DNA from: Palaemon carinicauda
Lineage: Eukaryota > Arthropoda > Malacostraca > Decapoda > Palaemonidae
Length of the DNA: 64,000 nt
NCBI RefSeq assembly: GCF_036898095.1
Contig: NC_090726.1
Coordinates: 34,292,957 to 34,356,956 of the forward strand
Direction of reading: 5' to 3'
Below are positions 44,151 through 55,740 of the stretch, in pieces. The position numbers and the translations under genes were made by a program. The notes under the pieces were generated by a model that did no database searches, was not told where the DNA came from, and worked only from the letters and a program-made list of their open reading frames with translations. Each line of letters starts with the position of its first letter. Within the stretch, counting starts at the first letter, position 1.

Positions 44151-44349
44151 CGAGCCAAAAGTGAAAGTGAGCATTCATCTGTGTGTGAGGGGGGGAGGGG
44201 TAGCTAGCTACCACTCCCCTACCCCCCCCCCCCGCTAACTAGCGCGGGGGTAATACACCCTCGTTAAATTCTTATGGCTTTCCATTTCAGCTGCGCTAAA
44301 AGGTAACCCCTCTGTAAATAGCGTGGTTTGTATTTCGGTTAAGGAACAA

Positions 44350-44362
44350 TTAATATTTAAAA
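44350..44362 (-). repeat. last 13 bases of element 2
   Basis: TTAATATTTAAAA completes the right terminus of element 2 as predicted from its ICR. The next bases (ggttagttttaccatta) continue the repeat interrupted at 30214. Confidence 0.92.
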
Positions 44363-44679
44363 GGTTAGTTTTACCATTACAGGTATTTACCGACCCCTGG
44401 TTCCTACTGAGTGGCTTACATTACCGTAGGATATATCAAGGTATATCTTATTAACTATTTATTTGGGAGGGAAATAAAGGTAATTTTTGAAGAAAATTGG
44501 ATTTTTTCCACATATACCCAATTCTTTTATTAGTAAAGTTTGTCAAGTGTTTTTCTATAATAATACCAGGCACAATTTAAAGGTTATGAGCGAAGTCAAC
44601 AGGGGATTTCTCAAGGCAGTTAACACTTATCAGTTTAAATCTGTAGGATTAGAGCATAGCTACATCTAAGGTAATATTA

Positions 44680-47600
44680 TATTTACGGACGGGGAAACAT
44701 ATCGAACAGAAAGTATGTTTTCCTGTAGTAAATAATGTGATTTAACTGAAATTGACCTTTATTTCAACTGCAAACAAACAGAACAATCAGTTGGACCACT
44801 TTTGTTCCCCACTACACACTCACTAAAACTGGTATAATTGAAATGAAATTCAGTGAAATCACATTAATTACTACAGGAAAACATTTTCTGTTCAAAATGT
44901 TTTACCCTAAATCTAATGGTTCTTGCATTGTCGTGCGCTCACTTCGCTCATGAAAAAAAATAAAAACATCAAACTCTGTATGGACTAACAAGCAGTAATG
45001 TTGAGCTACGCACGCTAACATGAATGATAGATTACTATTTCTTAAATAATTATTCACTGCATATTTCTTTCAGAATAACTAATGGTTCTTGCTTCGCCGT
45101 GCGCTCGCTTCGATCGCGAAAAGAGAAAAACATCAAGCTCCTATGTACTGGAAAGCGATAGCCTACATGCTGAGCTGCGCAACTCCTTAAATTGGTTCTT
45201 ATTTCTTGGTAATTTTTCTAAAATTTTTTGTAAATCTAAAAATCACAGACTCTAAAATTCAATAAAAAAAAGTTATTGACTTACTTTATGATTGGGCAGT
45301 CAAAGGTGCTTTTCTTTCCTGTAAGATAACCAAGAACGACACTTTGGCACTAATTTTTGTGGCTTGACATTATGCGATTTTAGAAAGGTTTATTACACTT
45401 GGTGACACACAAAAAGGATTTGGAAAGGACTGAAGCAAATCACTTGAAGAGATATCAAAGGAAGGGGGAAATATAACCTCCCTACATGTTTACATACATA
45501 TGGTTACGTGATTGGTTATTGGAAACATCGGTGTAACACTATGGAGTCTGTAAAGTAAACTTGAAGAGTAAACTTGTTCAGAGAAAGTATTAGATGTGTG
45601 AAAACTGAATGTAATACGGCAATAACAGGAAAAAACAGAAATGACGAACAATTAGTAAGATAAAGTGAAGGAAAGAATGAATGAAATGTTGTAACAATGG
45701 AGGAAACGACTTTATACTTGAGAAAATTAGGAATATACACGTGGGTATTGCATCAACGAATACATACAAATGGTATTAAGAGCGTCAAGTCTTGTAGTAT
45801 ACTTGAATGTCTTGAGTAAAAAGAAATATGTACACGTGGGTATTGCATCAACGAATACATACAAACGGTATTAGAAGGATCAAATACTTGAATGTCGCAA
45901 GTAAAATTGAGTAGGGCTTATAAGAAAACAAGTAATCCTATGGGTCAAAATAAAGGGGGGGGGGTGGAGTTAATGAGCAGAAGTTTTAAAACTGGTTAAC
46001 AAGCATGTACCTACAAACGAACGGGAGCGAATACAACCGTTTCGTAAAATGTCAGCAAACAAATGAAAAGTATACCACGAATATAGGAAATAGATAACTT
46101 GTGCAGTTTTCCATGGATTTGTTATGCGTCCAAGAAAATAATGCATAGAGAAGAAAAGGTTTGTTTTACTATTATATACTGTTTTCCAAGTATGGTTTCG
46201 ACCAGCCAAACCCCAAGTTCCCACTGGGGGGATCCCCCATTATTGGCAGATATAGATATATATTCCACTAAGTATTTATTTGCGGTAAAAATCAGTGTCA
46301 TTATCGAAGAAAACGTGGTATTACTGTACTTACCGTCAGGGTAACCTTTCCTAGTAAAAACAAACTTTTCCCTAGAAAAACGCCCGTTTCCTTCGAAAAT
46401 GACATTTATTTTTGTCGCAAATAAATACTTAATGTAATATATATATATATATATATATATATATCTAAATCCACCAATAATGGGGGACCCCAGTAGGAAC
46501 TTGGGGTTTTGGGTAGGGGAAACAGTATATAATGGCAAAACAAACCTTTTCTGCTCTATACATTACGTTCTTGGACGTATGATAAATCCATGGAAAACTG
46601 CACAAAGTATCTATATTCTATACTAACGATATATTTTCCATTTATTTGTGTAATTCTACAGGTCGGTTGTATTTGCTCCCATTCGTTCGTATGTACATAC
46701 CAGTTTTAAATCTGCTGTGCATAAACCCGTCCTCCTTTATATTTACCAATAGGATTACTTGTTTCCTTAAAACCCCTCCCCATTTTTCCCCCCGTCATTC
46801 AAGTATTTTCACCCGAGACATTCAAGTATTCTACTTGACCTAGCCCTTTTACTGCATGTACCCTTCATTTTTTGTAATACCCACAGGTACATATTACGAT
46901 TTATGCAAGAATTACTTGTTTTCTTATGAACCCTCTTCATTTCTACCCACGACATCAAGTATTCTTCTTTATCTGACCCTTCCAATACCGTATGCACCCA
47001 TTCTTTTATGCAATACCAACATCGTCATATTGCGTTTTATACTAACCATCATTCTTCTAATACCGTATGTTTATACAATACCCACGTGGACATATTATTT
47101 TTTTACCTTAGTTATTCAAGTAGGCTATACAACGAGCCTTAACCGCTCTAATAACGTTGTTATTTATTTGTTGATGCAATACCTACTTGTATAATTCTCT
47201 TTGTTTCCATACCCCTTTCAACCGTTTTCTCCCTTATTACGGCATTTCAATTTATTACTATTATATATTTATCATTCTCTTCATTTTAACTTACTATTTT
47301 TTTCTCCATACCTGTTGTTCTTACCTTATCACACCCAGTTATCACATAAATACTTGCTTTGAACAAGTATCCTTAGTAGACTCCATTTTATTTCCGTTAA
47401 CCAATCACATGCCCATACATACGGAAAGTTTCCACAGGGGGTATGATATTTCCCCTCTGCCTTTCCTTATCTCTTCAAGTGCTTGAATCAGTCCCTTCCC
47501 AAGCCTCTTTCCCTGTAAAACCACTGTTTGTGTTAAACCTTTGTTCGTATTCTATTCCTTTCGTGTTCTATTATGGAACTTCCTATACAAACGTGTATTG

Positions 47601-48386
47601 GTTGTAGTTATCCGTACTTAGAAGCCGCAGGAAAGTTTCATGGAAATTACCATGGTACCCAAGATGTAATCAACACTTTCGACTCTACCCTCCGCCACCT
47701 CCAGTACAGCAACAGTTGCTAGAAGACACAGGCCTTCGAAGTCCCGATCATAAAGTAAGTCATTATTTTTACTTCAAGTTTAATAACTGATTAGCTGATG
47801 CAGTATATTATTAAAGTTATACAGTATTGATGTTAGCGTGCGCAGCTCAACATTACCACTTGCCAGTACATACGGAGCTTGACGTTTTTATTTTTCAGCG
47901 AGTGAAGCGAACCTACGCCAGAACAAATAGTTTTAGATTTAGGGTAAAACATTGCTTATGTTAGCATGCGCAGCTCAACATTACTGCTTCCCAGTACATA
48001 TGGAGCTTGATATTTTTATTTTTCCAGCGAGCCCATGGCGGAACAATAACCACTATATATAAGGTAAAACATTTTGAACAGAAAATATGTTTCCCTGTAA
48101 TAGATAATGTGATTTCACCAAATTTAGCATTATTATATTGCAACCAAACAGAACAGACAATTTGACTAATTTCTGTGTGATGAAGGTAGCCGAACTGTTT
48201 GTTCTGTTTGTTTGCAATTAAAATGAAGGTCAAATTTATTTAAATCACATTACTTACTACAGAAAAAAAAAATATATTTTCTGTTCGAAAGGATTCCCAG
48301 ACAGTAAGTAAAACTTCACCGGAAACGTATGTTATTCTGTAGGAAAAACTGTTTTTGAATAGGAAAGTTTTCCCGTCCGTAACTAT
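44680..48386. repeat. large imperfect palindrome, arms about 1.8 kb
   Basis: Outer ends 'tttacggacggggaaac' (44680) and 'gttttcccgtccgtaac' (48367) are inverted. Inward matches include 'taatgtgattta' (44725 and 48232), 'taaagtaagtc' (45283, inverse, and 47751), 'ctcttcaag' (45445 and 47470) and a 90-bp very close match 46085-46190 versus 46515-46625. The centre lies near 46350-46450, beside a TA run (46439-46464). No transposase or long open frame was found. Interpreted as a foldback-type or other non-autonomous DNA element. Confidence 0.85.
46439..46464. repeat. (TA)n microsatellite near the palindrome centre
   Basis: A TA run located in only one arm. The other arm has 'gatatagatatatatt' at the same relative place, so the run expanded after the arms formed. 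Confidence 0.9.
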
Positions 48387-50070
48387 AATAAAACCCATCT
48401 GTAATACTTATGCATAGGCCTAGTGATACGTATAGCAATTCACAAGGTACACTATTATCAAAAATATTTGCAATTCTATTTGCCCTTACAAAATAAATTA
48501 TGTGTATCATCAAGCTTTAATGTTTACTATATACCAAATACGCTGGTGAATTATGAAAAAAAAAAAACAATAAAACCGAGTCCCTATCACTACCAAGAAA
48601 GTGAAATCACAACCAAATTATCCATTTACAAACTTACTATTTGATAAGTGAACAAGCAATAACAGCCCACACCAACCTTGCAACAGTCCAGTGACACCCG
48701 GCCATTGTTTTATAATAAATTTCTCGTCAAATGGGGGTGATAATCATAAAATACAAATATTTTAAAGTCTCAAAGGTTCACTGAAAGTCTGTAACATAAC
48801 ATACTAACATTGGAATTTGTTGTATCGTTCCAGTAATATTTTTCAGGGTAAGAAATGAACAATACTAAATCAATAAAATTATCATTCATGTAGAATAATT
48901 TGGTTTTAATTAAAACTTTAGTGCCTTAAAATATATTTAGTCCATAATTTTGATTTAAAGAGAAATTTAAGCCCTTTTATTATTCATATGGAGACTATGC
49001 TCTTCAGTGGGAAAAAGTCAACGGTCAACCATTTGGCACTGGCAGTCTGGCACCCATTGAAGACGATTTCCCCTTATTTCCCCCTTATGATAAGTCTTTA
49101 TTATACATTTGTGCATCAGCCATTCAGTATTTCCGTATTTAGAGTATCGTCGTTCATTTAGAAGGATTCATTGCAACAAAAAAAGTTGCTTTCGTCATAA
49201 TAGTACCGATGACAAACTGGAAGAGATCAGTCAAGACATAGTGAATAAGGCTTGGTATGGGTGACTGGACTACTGCTCTGGTGAGATACAAACTATATTT
49301 GACAGTTTTATAGAACTTTTGTCTGCTATTGTATTCCTTTCTATTCATTTGTTAAAACTAGAACTTAGCATGGTAAACACGAAATTCGTATACAAACCTA
49401 TTAGGCCTACTTACAGGTGATTATTAACCCTTACACCGTTCCTTCCAATTCTGTTGAAATTACATTAAATTCACTCTGTAGGAGGAAAAATTAGAATAGA
49501 GCAACATGGTGAATAAGAAAACTAAGGCGGTCTCAATGGAAAGGCAATTCCTTCCACCCAATATCTGAACCTGAACTTCAGGAGGTTGAAAATTATGTAT
49601 ATACATTCTAACTTCCCTCATCCTACCCTACCCTAATGTACCTTACCCTGACCTAACGTGCCCGACCCAATCTAACCATTTTTATTTGAATGATTTTCCA
49701 AAATAAGATTTTAATTGGCATATTTCAATAAATCATTACTAGCACGTTCTTTTAAACCCGTAAGTGAGATAATAAAATTCTCGTTTCCGCGTGCCGCTCT
49801 AAATTTTCTGAAGTTCCATTTTTATCTGACGGTAGTTTATGGTATTGGTAGTAATTTGTTCAGTTACAGTATATACTTTTTACATTGATATTAGCAACTG
49901 TTTTTGTTGGAACATAGTGTTTTTTAGTGTTTGGAATAACGACTACCGTAACTCAGAAACAGTGGATTTTCCCATTTAAACCATCAGAATTGTTCAAGAC
50001 ATCTCTTGTTTACATTTGGGAGATTGATTGTCCATTATTGTGCATGTGTTTGCATTTACTTTTGCCAACT
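48387..50070. other. non-coding AT-rich DNA
   Basis: No supported gene, RNA or clear repeat. Open frames here are short and unrelated to known domains by eye. Confidence 0.5.
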
Positions 50071-50320
50071 TTCCTTATATACCTTTTCCCCCAGTATGTT
50101 TTCTCCACCCAAAACCCCGGGTTCCCTCTGTGGGTCCTCATTATCGGCGGATATAGATATATGTATGTATGTATGTATGTATGTCACATTAAGTATTTAT
50201 TTGCAACAAAAATAAGCGTCTTTTTCTAAGGAAACAGGCGTTTTTCTTTAGGGAAAAGTTAGTTTTTACTAGAAAAGTTATCCCTGTCCGTAACTATAAT
50301 AAAACCCTGTTTTTGAATGA
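50071..50320. repeat. partial copy of the palindrome-family repeat
   Basis: 'ttttcccccagtatgtttt' to 'gtccgtaactataataaaac' matches the left-arm interior (46190-46340) and the outer terminus of the large palindrome. It contains a short (ATGT)n run at about 50162-50185. Confidence 0.8.
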
Positions 50321-51187
50321 TAAAATCACTGTTGGCTTTTTAAACAGTTTAGATCTTCCAAATATTTATGGACAAGCTCCTGTATATTGTTCTGCAAAAG
50401 CCATTTGCTTTTTCCACTGTCCTTCAGTTCCAGCATGACTACCATCACAAATGTTTCCAAAAGGGAAGTACTGTACAAGCTATTTTGATATTAAGTGTAA
50501 TTTCGTCTAATTCGGTATTTGATTGTGTTGAAAATGCTTTCCTCTGTATATAGCTGTTGTTGCATATGTGAAAATGAAGAAATACTCTCAAAATAATGAC
50601 CCACGTGATTGGCATATGCAACACATCCATACATTGCTTGCCCGAACAGAGGAGCAGTGAGGAAATGTTAATTTTTTGAGTGTAGCGAACCACGGGGAAG
50701 CAAAAACCATTTGAGGAATGTGATAGGATTATAGGTAGTTATGATATCTTGTGTTTTCTTTATATTAATAGCTGTTTTGTGTAAACTTGGTGCTTTTTAG
50801 GGTGGTTGGAGTCTGAAGGCCCTTAGTTCAAAAACTGTAATTTTTTGCTACTTTAAGCCATCAGAAACGTTCATAACATGTATAATTACACCATATTCCT
50901 GTTTCTTAAAGCTGTATCAGATATTGTCAAAATAGAAAAATTTACTGCTTAACCTACCCTAACCAATAAGGAAAATTTTATGTCTGTCCTTATAATATAC
51001 ACATTACCCCAATTTAGATAAGGTCTGGATACGGGACTAAAACATGATGTTTTTTTTTCAAGGGAATATGGTAATCCCTCGCCATATCATATTATGTAAA
51101 TGCTATATTATATGTAAATCTATGTCTTGGACTCCTCTTTATATTGTGGGTATCTGAAGGCAGATAAGTTTTATGTTTTTCATATTT

Positions 51188-51189
<2 letters not shown>
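50321..51189. other. non-coding AT-rich DNA
   Basis: Nothing recognisable beyond short chance frames. Confidence 0.5.

Positions 51190-51230
<41 letters not shown>
51190..51230. repeat. poly-T tract, 41 bp
   Basis: Uninterrupted T run. It may be the A-tail of a retroposed sequence on the minus strand, but no recognisable body lies beside it. Confidence 0.95.
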
Positions 51231-51231
<1 letters not shown>

Positions 51232-51950
51232 AATTGTAAATTTTCGACTTAACCCCATCACTACGAGGCAGCGGATCCGCCCACAGTAGCTATATACGAG
51301 ATTTGTCACTATCGGATATACATGCACACTTAATCTCTATAATAACCTACATTTCCATGTTTATATGTTGTACTGATATTTACTGTATACAATAAATTTC
51401 TCAAAGGTTTGCTACATTTTCTATTGTAACTTTGTGTGTAAGGCTAGACCGGCTTTTGAGCTGCTCTTACTTCCCGCATTATGATTAGCAGGGAGCATTT
51501 ATGTATTTGTTTTTCTTTCTATGTTCTTACATTAAGGGATCAAAGATTTTTCCACCTACTTTATTAATGAACAACTCTTAAAGTTATAATGGAAGGAGAG
51601 ACATTTCTACATTAAAACATTGTGATGTTACTATTTTGTGACGTAACTCTTAGCAGAGCGGAATCTGATTACCTTAAAGGAATTCAGTCCGCCATCGTGA
51701 TGACGTCACAATCCTGTGACGTAGTCTTCCTAGTATGACTTGCATTTATGTGAATATTTTCTTTTATTGCAAGAAATTTTTAAAATATTAGCTTACTAAG
51801 CATAAGTATGTTTATAATGTAGGGAAATATATTATTTTCTTGTATATATTTGTCCTATAAGTATATTTCCCTTAGTCAATTTTCGATTTGGAGTTTTCTC
51901 GAGCATACAGTCCTTTTACGCTCGTAGTATTACTAAGGGAGATGTCAGAT
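51231..51950. other. non-coding DNA with CRE-like motifs
   Basis: Two TGACGT(C/A)-type sites lie within 80 bp (about 51640 and 51701, the latter TGACGTCA), with a third near 51716. No linked gene is identified. Confidence 0.4.
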
Positions 51951-52380
51951 ATTAAACGATCATTTTTGTTTCGCAATACTTGTATCGTTATTTAATATTT
52001 CGCTGTTGAGAATACTAATATTATTCATATATCCTATTGTATTTTCATTCTGGCCCTTGGCGAAAGAGGATAATCTCTCGCAACGGGCAGGTCTAATATG
52101 ATCTAATGTGAAATAGTTTAAAGTGCTAGTGTTCAATGGCACATAAATGACTCAATGCAGTCAATCTACGATACGTAATTCTCTTGACAATCGTTTTTTG
52201 TTTTCACAATTACTGTACTTGTATCGTTATTTTATATTTCGATTTTGAGAATACTAATATTAATCATATATCCTATTTTATTTTCTTTCTAGCCCTTGAC
52301 GAAAGAGTATAATCTCTCGCAATGGGAAGGTCTATTAAGATCTAATGTGAAATAATTAAAAGTGCTAGTGTTCAATGTCA
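51951..52380. repeat. direct duplication of about 190 bp upstream of gag
   Basis: 51968-52138 and 52195-52375 share 'ttgtatcgttattt', 'atactaatatt(a)', 'tcatatatcctatt', 'cgaaagag' and 'aaagtgctagtgttcaatg'. They lie just 5' of the gag-like frame at 52362, so this may be a duplicated leader or terminal segment. Confidence 0.85.
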
Positions 52381-54984
52381 GTGCAGTGGAGGGTGCGTCC
52401 GTTCGTGTCCGTCATAATCTCAACCATGCTCCCCAACCCCTGAGAGAAGGAATGTCAAAAGGCCAAAGAATATGGCAGACCTTGATTAGCGAACGGACGT
52501 CCCCTCGAGTGATCGTGTTGACGATCCCCAGATCACTCCCCCTTGCCACAGGAAGGGTGACGTTAAAATGTCTGCTTCTTCGTCTGACGAAACAAAACTG
52601 TGACGTGGTTGGCGATCCCTCACAACGATCGAAGCACGGTTCAGATCGTGCTCAAGGCGCTCTGGAAGTATCGACAGTTGACGATACCTCGCAGCGATCA
52701 GTACATTGTTCAGTTAGCGCACACGGCACTCATCATGTATCTGTTTTGTCTGAATTAAAGAGTTTGATTTCGTCTCTTTTTGACGCTTACGATTCTCGGG
52801 CAGAAAAATCGCGTCTAAAAGAATCTAAGGACAGCAATAGACTAAGAAAACGGTCTTCTGATATTATTGGACAGCGTATTTCTCCGATACTCAGCAACGC
52901 TCCCTCGCAGCGATCAGCTCGCATTGCGGCAAGCGACAAGGTGGGCGCATGCGGCAGCTCACAGCAATCTGAACAGTCTGGAAGCTCATGGCAACCTGGA
53001 CGCATGCGGCAGTCTGGACATATGCTGGACGCGTGCAGTCAGGTTTTGTCTCCACGTCACTATAGACAAACAATTGTCTCGCCTTCGCGATCTGCAGAAC
53101 GCGCGACTATTGCTCATGCGAGACGCATGCGACACGCTGATAGCTCATTGCAATCTGGACGTATGCAGCAGTCTGGAAACACGGCAAAGTGGACGTATGC
53201 GGCAGTCTGGATATATGCTGGACGCATGCAGTCAGGTTTTGTCCCACGTCACTATAGACAAACAGTTGTCTCTTATTTGCGATTGACTGGATGCAATACT
53301 GACGCATCCTCACGGCTCGCGGCAGACTCACGGCATTCGGGACGCATGCATTAGACTAATACCTCTCATGGGAACATACAACAGTCTCAATCTGGACCCA
53401 TGATGGACTCATATCGTCGGGACTTGTCCTCACAACAGGATAGACAAGTTTTTTTTATCTCCTTCGCGATTTTATGAACGCAAAGAAAGTACCGCATGCG
53501 GTTCCCTTTATGTCTTCTTTGGAGACCGACCCACGCTCTTTGTGTCCTTGCAGAGGGCATCGATGCGAGCAGGGTTTCGCCCTGCGCAGAGAGTAGGGAG
53601 TGGCCTGCGTCCCAATGAGAGAAATTTGGATGGCATAGAAAGAAGGTGAAGCGCGATCTTTCTCCTTCTTCGTTTCGCACTCCCAAATCTCTCTCAAAAC
53701 CTCCTTCTTGATCGCGCTCTTCCGAGGGGCGGTCGAGTAGGAGCGCAGACCGACTAACTCCTTGGCAACCTCAGGGTATTGGGGGTGCTGTTGCTTCCCC
53801 TAGAGGAGCAACTTCATAGGGATTTCGGGATCCCCTTCGAAGGAGGAGCTTCTGCATCTCCTTCAGCATGGTGCCAGGAAGGACTGTTCTCCAGAGCCTT
53901 CAACATCTCACGCTCTGGAACTGTGCAAAGTCCATCTTTTGCATTCTCCTGGCCCTTCCACGTGCGAACGAGGTGACTGCCTGGGTCTTCCTCTCCAATG
54001 GCCTCCTGCTGACAACAAACCCTCTCACCATCCTGGGACCTCGTCGTTCTGTAACTCTCAACCCTTTGTGTCTCCCCACAGGAACCCGCAGGTTGCAGGT
54101 GTTGATCTTCCGGGGACCAGTGCTAAAGGACGAGCATTGGTATCGACACGCCCTTCTGGACACTCTTCCCCTGATCGCCGTTCGCGACGATCGTAAGATC
54201 TGACGGATCGTAGGTCATCATGATCTGAACGCTCTTCTTCTAGAAGGCGTTCACGCTCTTGAGCTTCGTGGTCATGAGACCCCTGGTATCAGTGCTCTCC
54301 TTGGAGGCGTTTCTCTTCACAAGGAGAAGTCTCGCGATTGCGTTCTGCATGATCATGAGTACAGTCAAGTCCTAGGTCCAGGCGCTTGTGCTCTAGGTCT
54401 CTGTGATCTAGATCACGCTCCCGAGGACGACGCTCCCATTTACGAGGGCTCCGTTCACACGTGCGAGGTTACCGTTCACGTCGAACGAGAGCTAGATGCT
54501 CCTATTCACTAACATCTCGTTCACATCAAGGTAGGCGTTCGTGCAGTACATCAGCGCGTAGCCCCTCAACCCGACCCTCTCCCAAACGACCTTGGACCGA
54601 ACCTGATCATGAGAATGACCACTCCTCAAACAGGTGTCCGGCTAAACCCCTTGTGCCTTTCATTGCCTGGGAAGTATTAGCAAAGCGCTCGCCTATGCAA
54701 CGCTTGGAAAAGCTTCCCGCTCTGACACGTTCTCCAATGATGAGTTGTTCCTATTCAGAGGCCTCCTTTGCAGAGTTCGTCGGACGTAGGTGCTTCTCTT
54801 AGGTAGCAGGAAGGCGTCAGACCTTCCTTTTCCTGAGTGGCTCCTAGTGCTCCTGTTGTGAGCACTTCTGCTCGTGAATCGCGCCCGTTGACGCATGAAA
54901 CTCGTGATTTTGCGCGCGAGCGCTGGCGAGCTGGCAAACATTAGTCCTTAGACCGGCGAGAATGCGCTGGAGAGTGCCGGCGAT
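52362..54984 (+). pseudogene. DIRS gag-like sequence, element 6 (5' part)
   Basis: The plus frame 52362-53354 begins VFNVSAVEGASVRVRH. This resembles VFSVAEGASARSCRSPS in element 1 and VFSVATEGSSVRACRSPS in element 2, placing it in Gag after the N-terminal Cys module. SELKSLISSLFDAYD resembles SMKEQLSSLMESY of element 1. Arg/Ser-rich frames follow at 53868-54203 (SGHSSPDRRSRRS) and 54461-54802 (SRSHQGRRSCSTSARSPS). The N-terminus is missing and the frames are disconnected. Confidence 0.65.
52985..53290 (+). repeat. direct repeat of about 193 bp inside gag-like sequence
   Basis: 'cagtctgga(c/t)atatgctgga', 'gcagtcaggttttgt' and 'tatagacaaaca' recur about 193 bp apart (53010 and 53203). 193 is not a multiple of three, so the second copy is read in another frame. 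Confidence 0.85.
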
Positions 54985-55270
54985 CAGGAGATGAATTGTA
55001 TTTTTCCTAACGATACAAACCTTTAGCTGTTTATACAAACTTACCCGCCAGCTCTATCCCCCTTGAAGTCCTACATCCAAGCAAAGTGAGCTAAACCACC
55101 GATGTGGGTGGGTAGCAGGCTACCCCCGCTAACTAGCGGAATGGGTAGTTAATCCTTGCTAAAATTTTAATGGCTCGTCCTATCAACTTCTATAAAAGTA
55201 ATAACCCCTAATAAATAGCTAAAGGTTTATATCGTTAGGAAAAATACAAATTATCTCTGAATTTGTCACC
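54985..55270. repeat. solo family-B-like end (hairpin, MITE-like)
   Basis: About 286 bp with inverted ends: 'ttgtatttttcctaacgata' at the left and 'atcgttaggaaaaatacaaa' at the right, then 'gaatttgtca'. The inside ('gctaactagcgg', 'attttaatggctcgtc') matches the end segment of family-B elements between terminus and ICR. No gag or pol is attached on either side that matches in phase. It interrupts gag-like sequence that continues at 55271. Confidence 0.8.
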
Positions 55271-55565
55271 TTCGAAGGGTGACCCACCACATCAACCATC
55301 GGTCGAGACTCCTCATAGGGAACCCTTGGTTCCTTTCTCTTCAGGAAGTTATTTCACAGTACAGTACCACCGTCAGCAAACACAATCTGGATGTTGCGAG
55401 CTGCTGATCATTAGCTCGCCGATCACTTGCTCGCCGACTGCCATTCACTAGTCTGCCGATCGCCGATTGCTAGCTTTTCTTCTACCAACGAGAAATCATC
55501 AACCGGCTGATTGCTAGATCACCTTTGGCTGATCGTTAGCTTGTCGATCACCAGATCACCAATTC

Positions 55566-55740
55566 TTATTATTATTATTATTACTAGCTAAGCTACAACC
55601 CTAGTTGGAAAAGCAATATGCTATAAGCCCAAGGGCTCCAACAGGGAAAAATAGTCCAATGAGGAAAGGAAATAAGGAAATAAATAAAGGGTATGAGATG
55701 TAATGAACAATTAAAATAGAATATTTTATAAAACAATATT
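55566..55740 (+). repeat. ATT-linked dispersed repeat, copy 2
   Basis: (TTA)n tract at 55566-55584 followed by 'gctaagctacaaccctagtt' and 'gctataagcccaagggctcc', matching 484-690. Confidence 0.85.

Larger units (their letters stand above)
36816..44349 (-). mobile_element. family-B DIRS retrotransposon, full length but degenerate ('element 5')
   Basis: 7534 bp inside the right ITR of element 2. Left terminus ATGACAAATTCG, right terminus 'tttcggttaaggaacaa'. ITRs at 36816-37020 and 44150-44349, ICR at about 37060-37180. Joining 36815 to 44350 restores the expected element 2 end exactly, so there is no target-site duplication. YR, methyltransferase-like, RT and gag regions are all recognisable but heavily mutated. 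It also contains a 5S-rRNA-derived segment. Confidence 0.93.

Noticed and set aside
44487..44669. Short open frame between element 2 and the palindrome
   Set aside because: 60 residues in AT-rich repeat DNA with no similarity seen; expected by chance.
46856..47486. Open frames rich in Tyr, Phe and Ile resembling membrane proteins
   Set aside because: They lie in one arm of the palindrome, and the inverted arm does not keep an equivalent frame. AT-rich composition explains the hydrophobic look.
51640..51720. Cluster of TGACGT motifs as a cAMP-response promoter
   Set aside because: No gene or transcript start can be tied to it; the short motifs may be chance.
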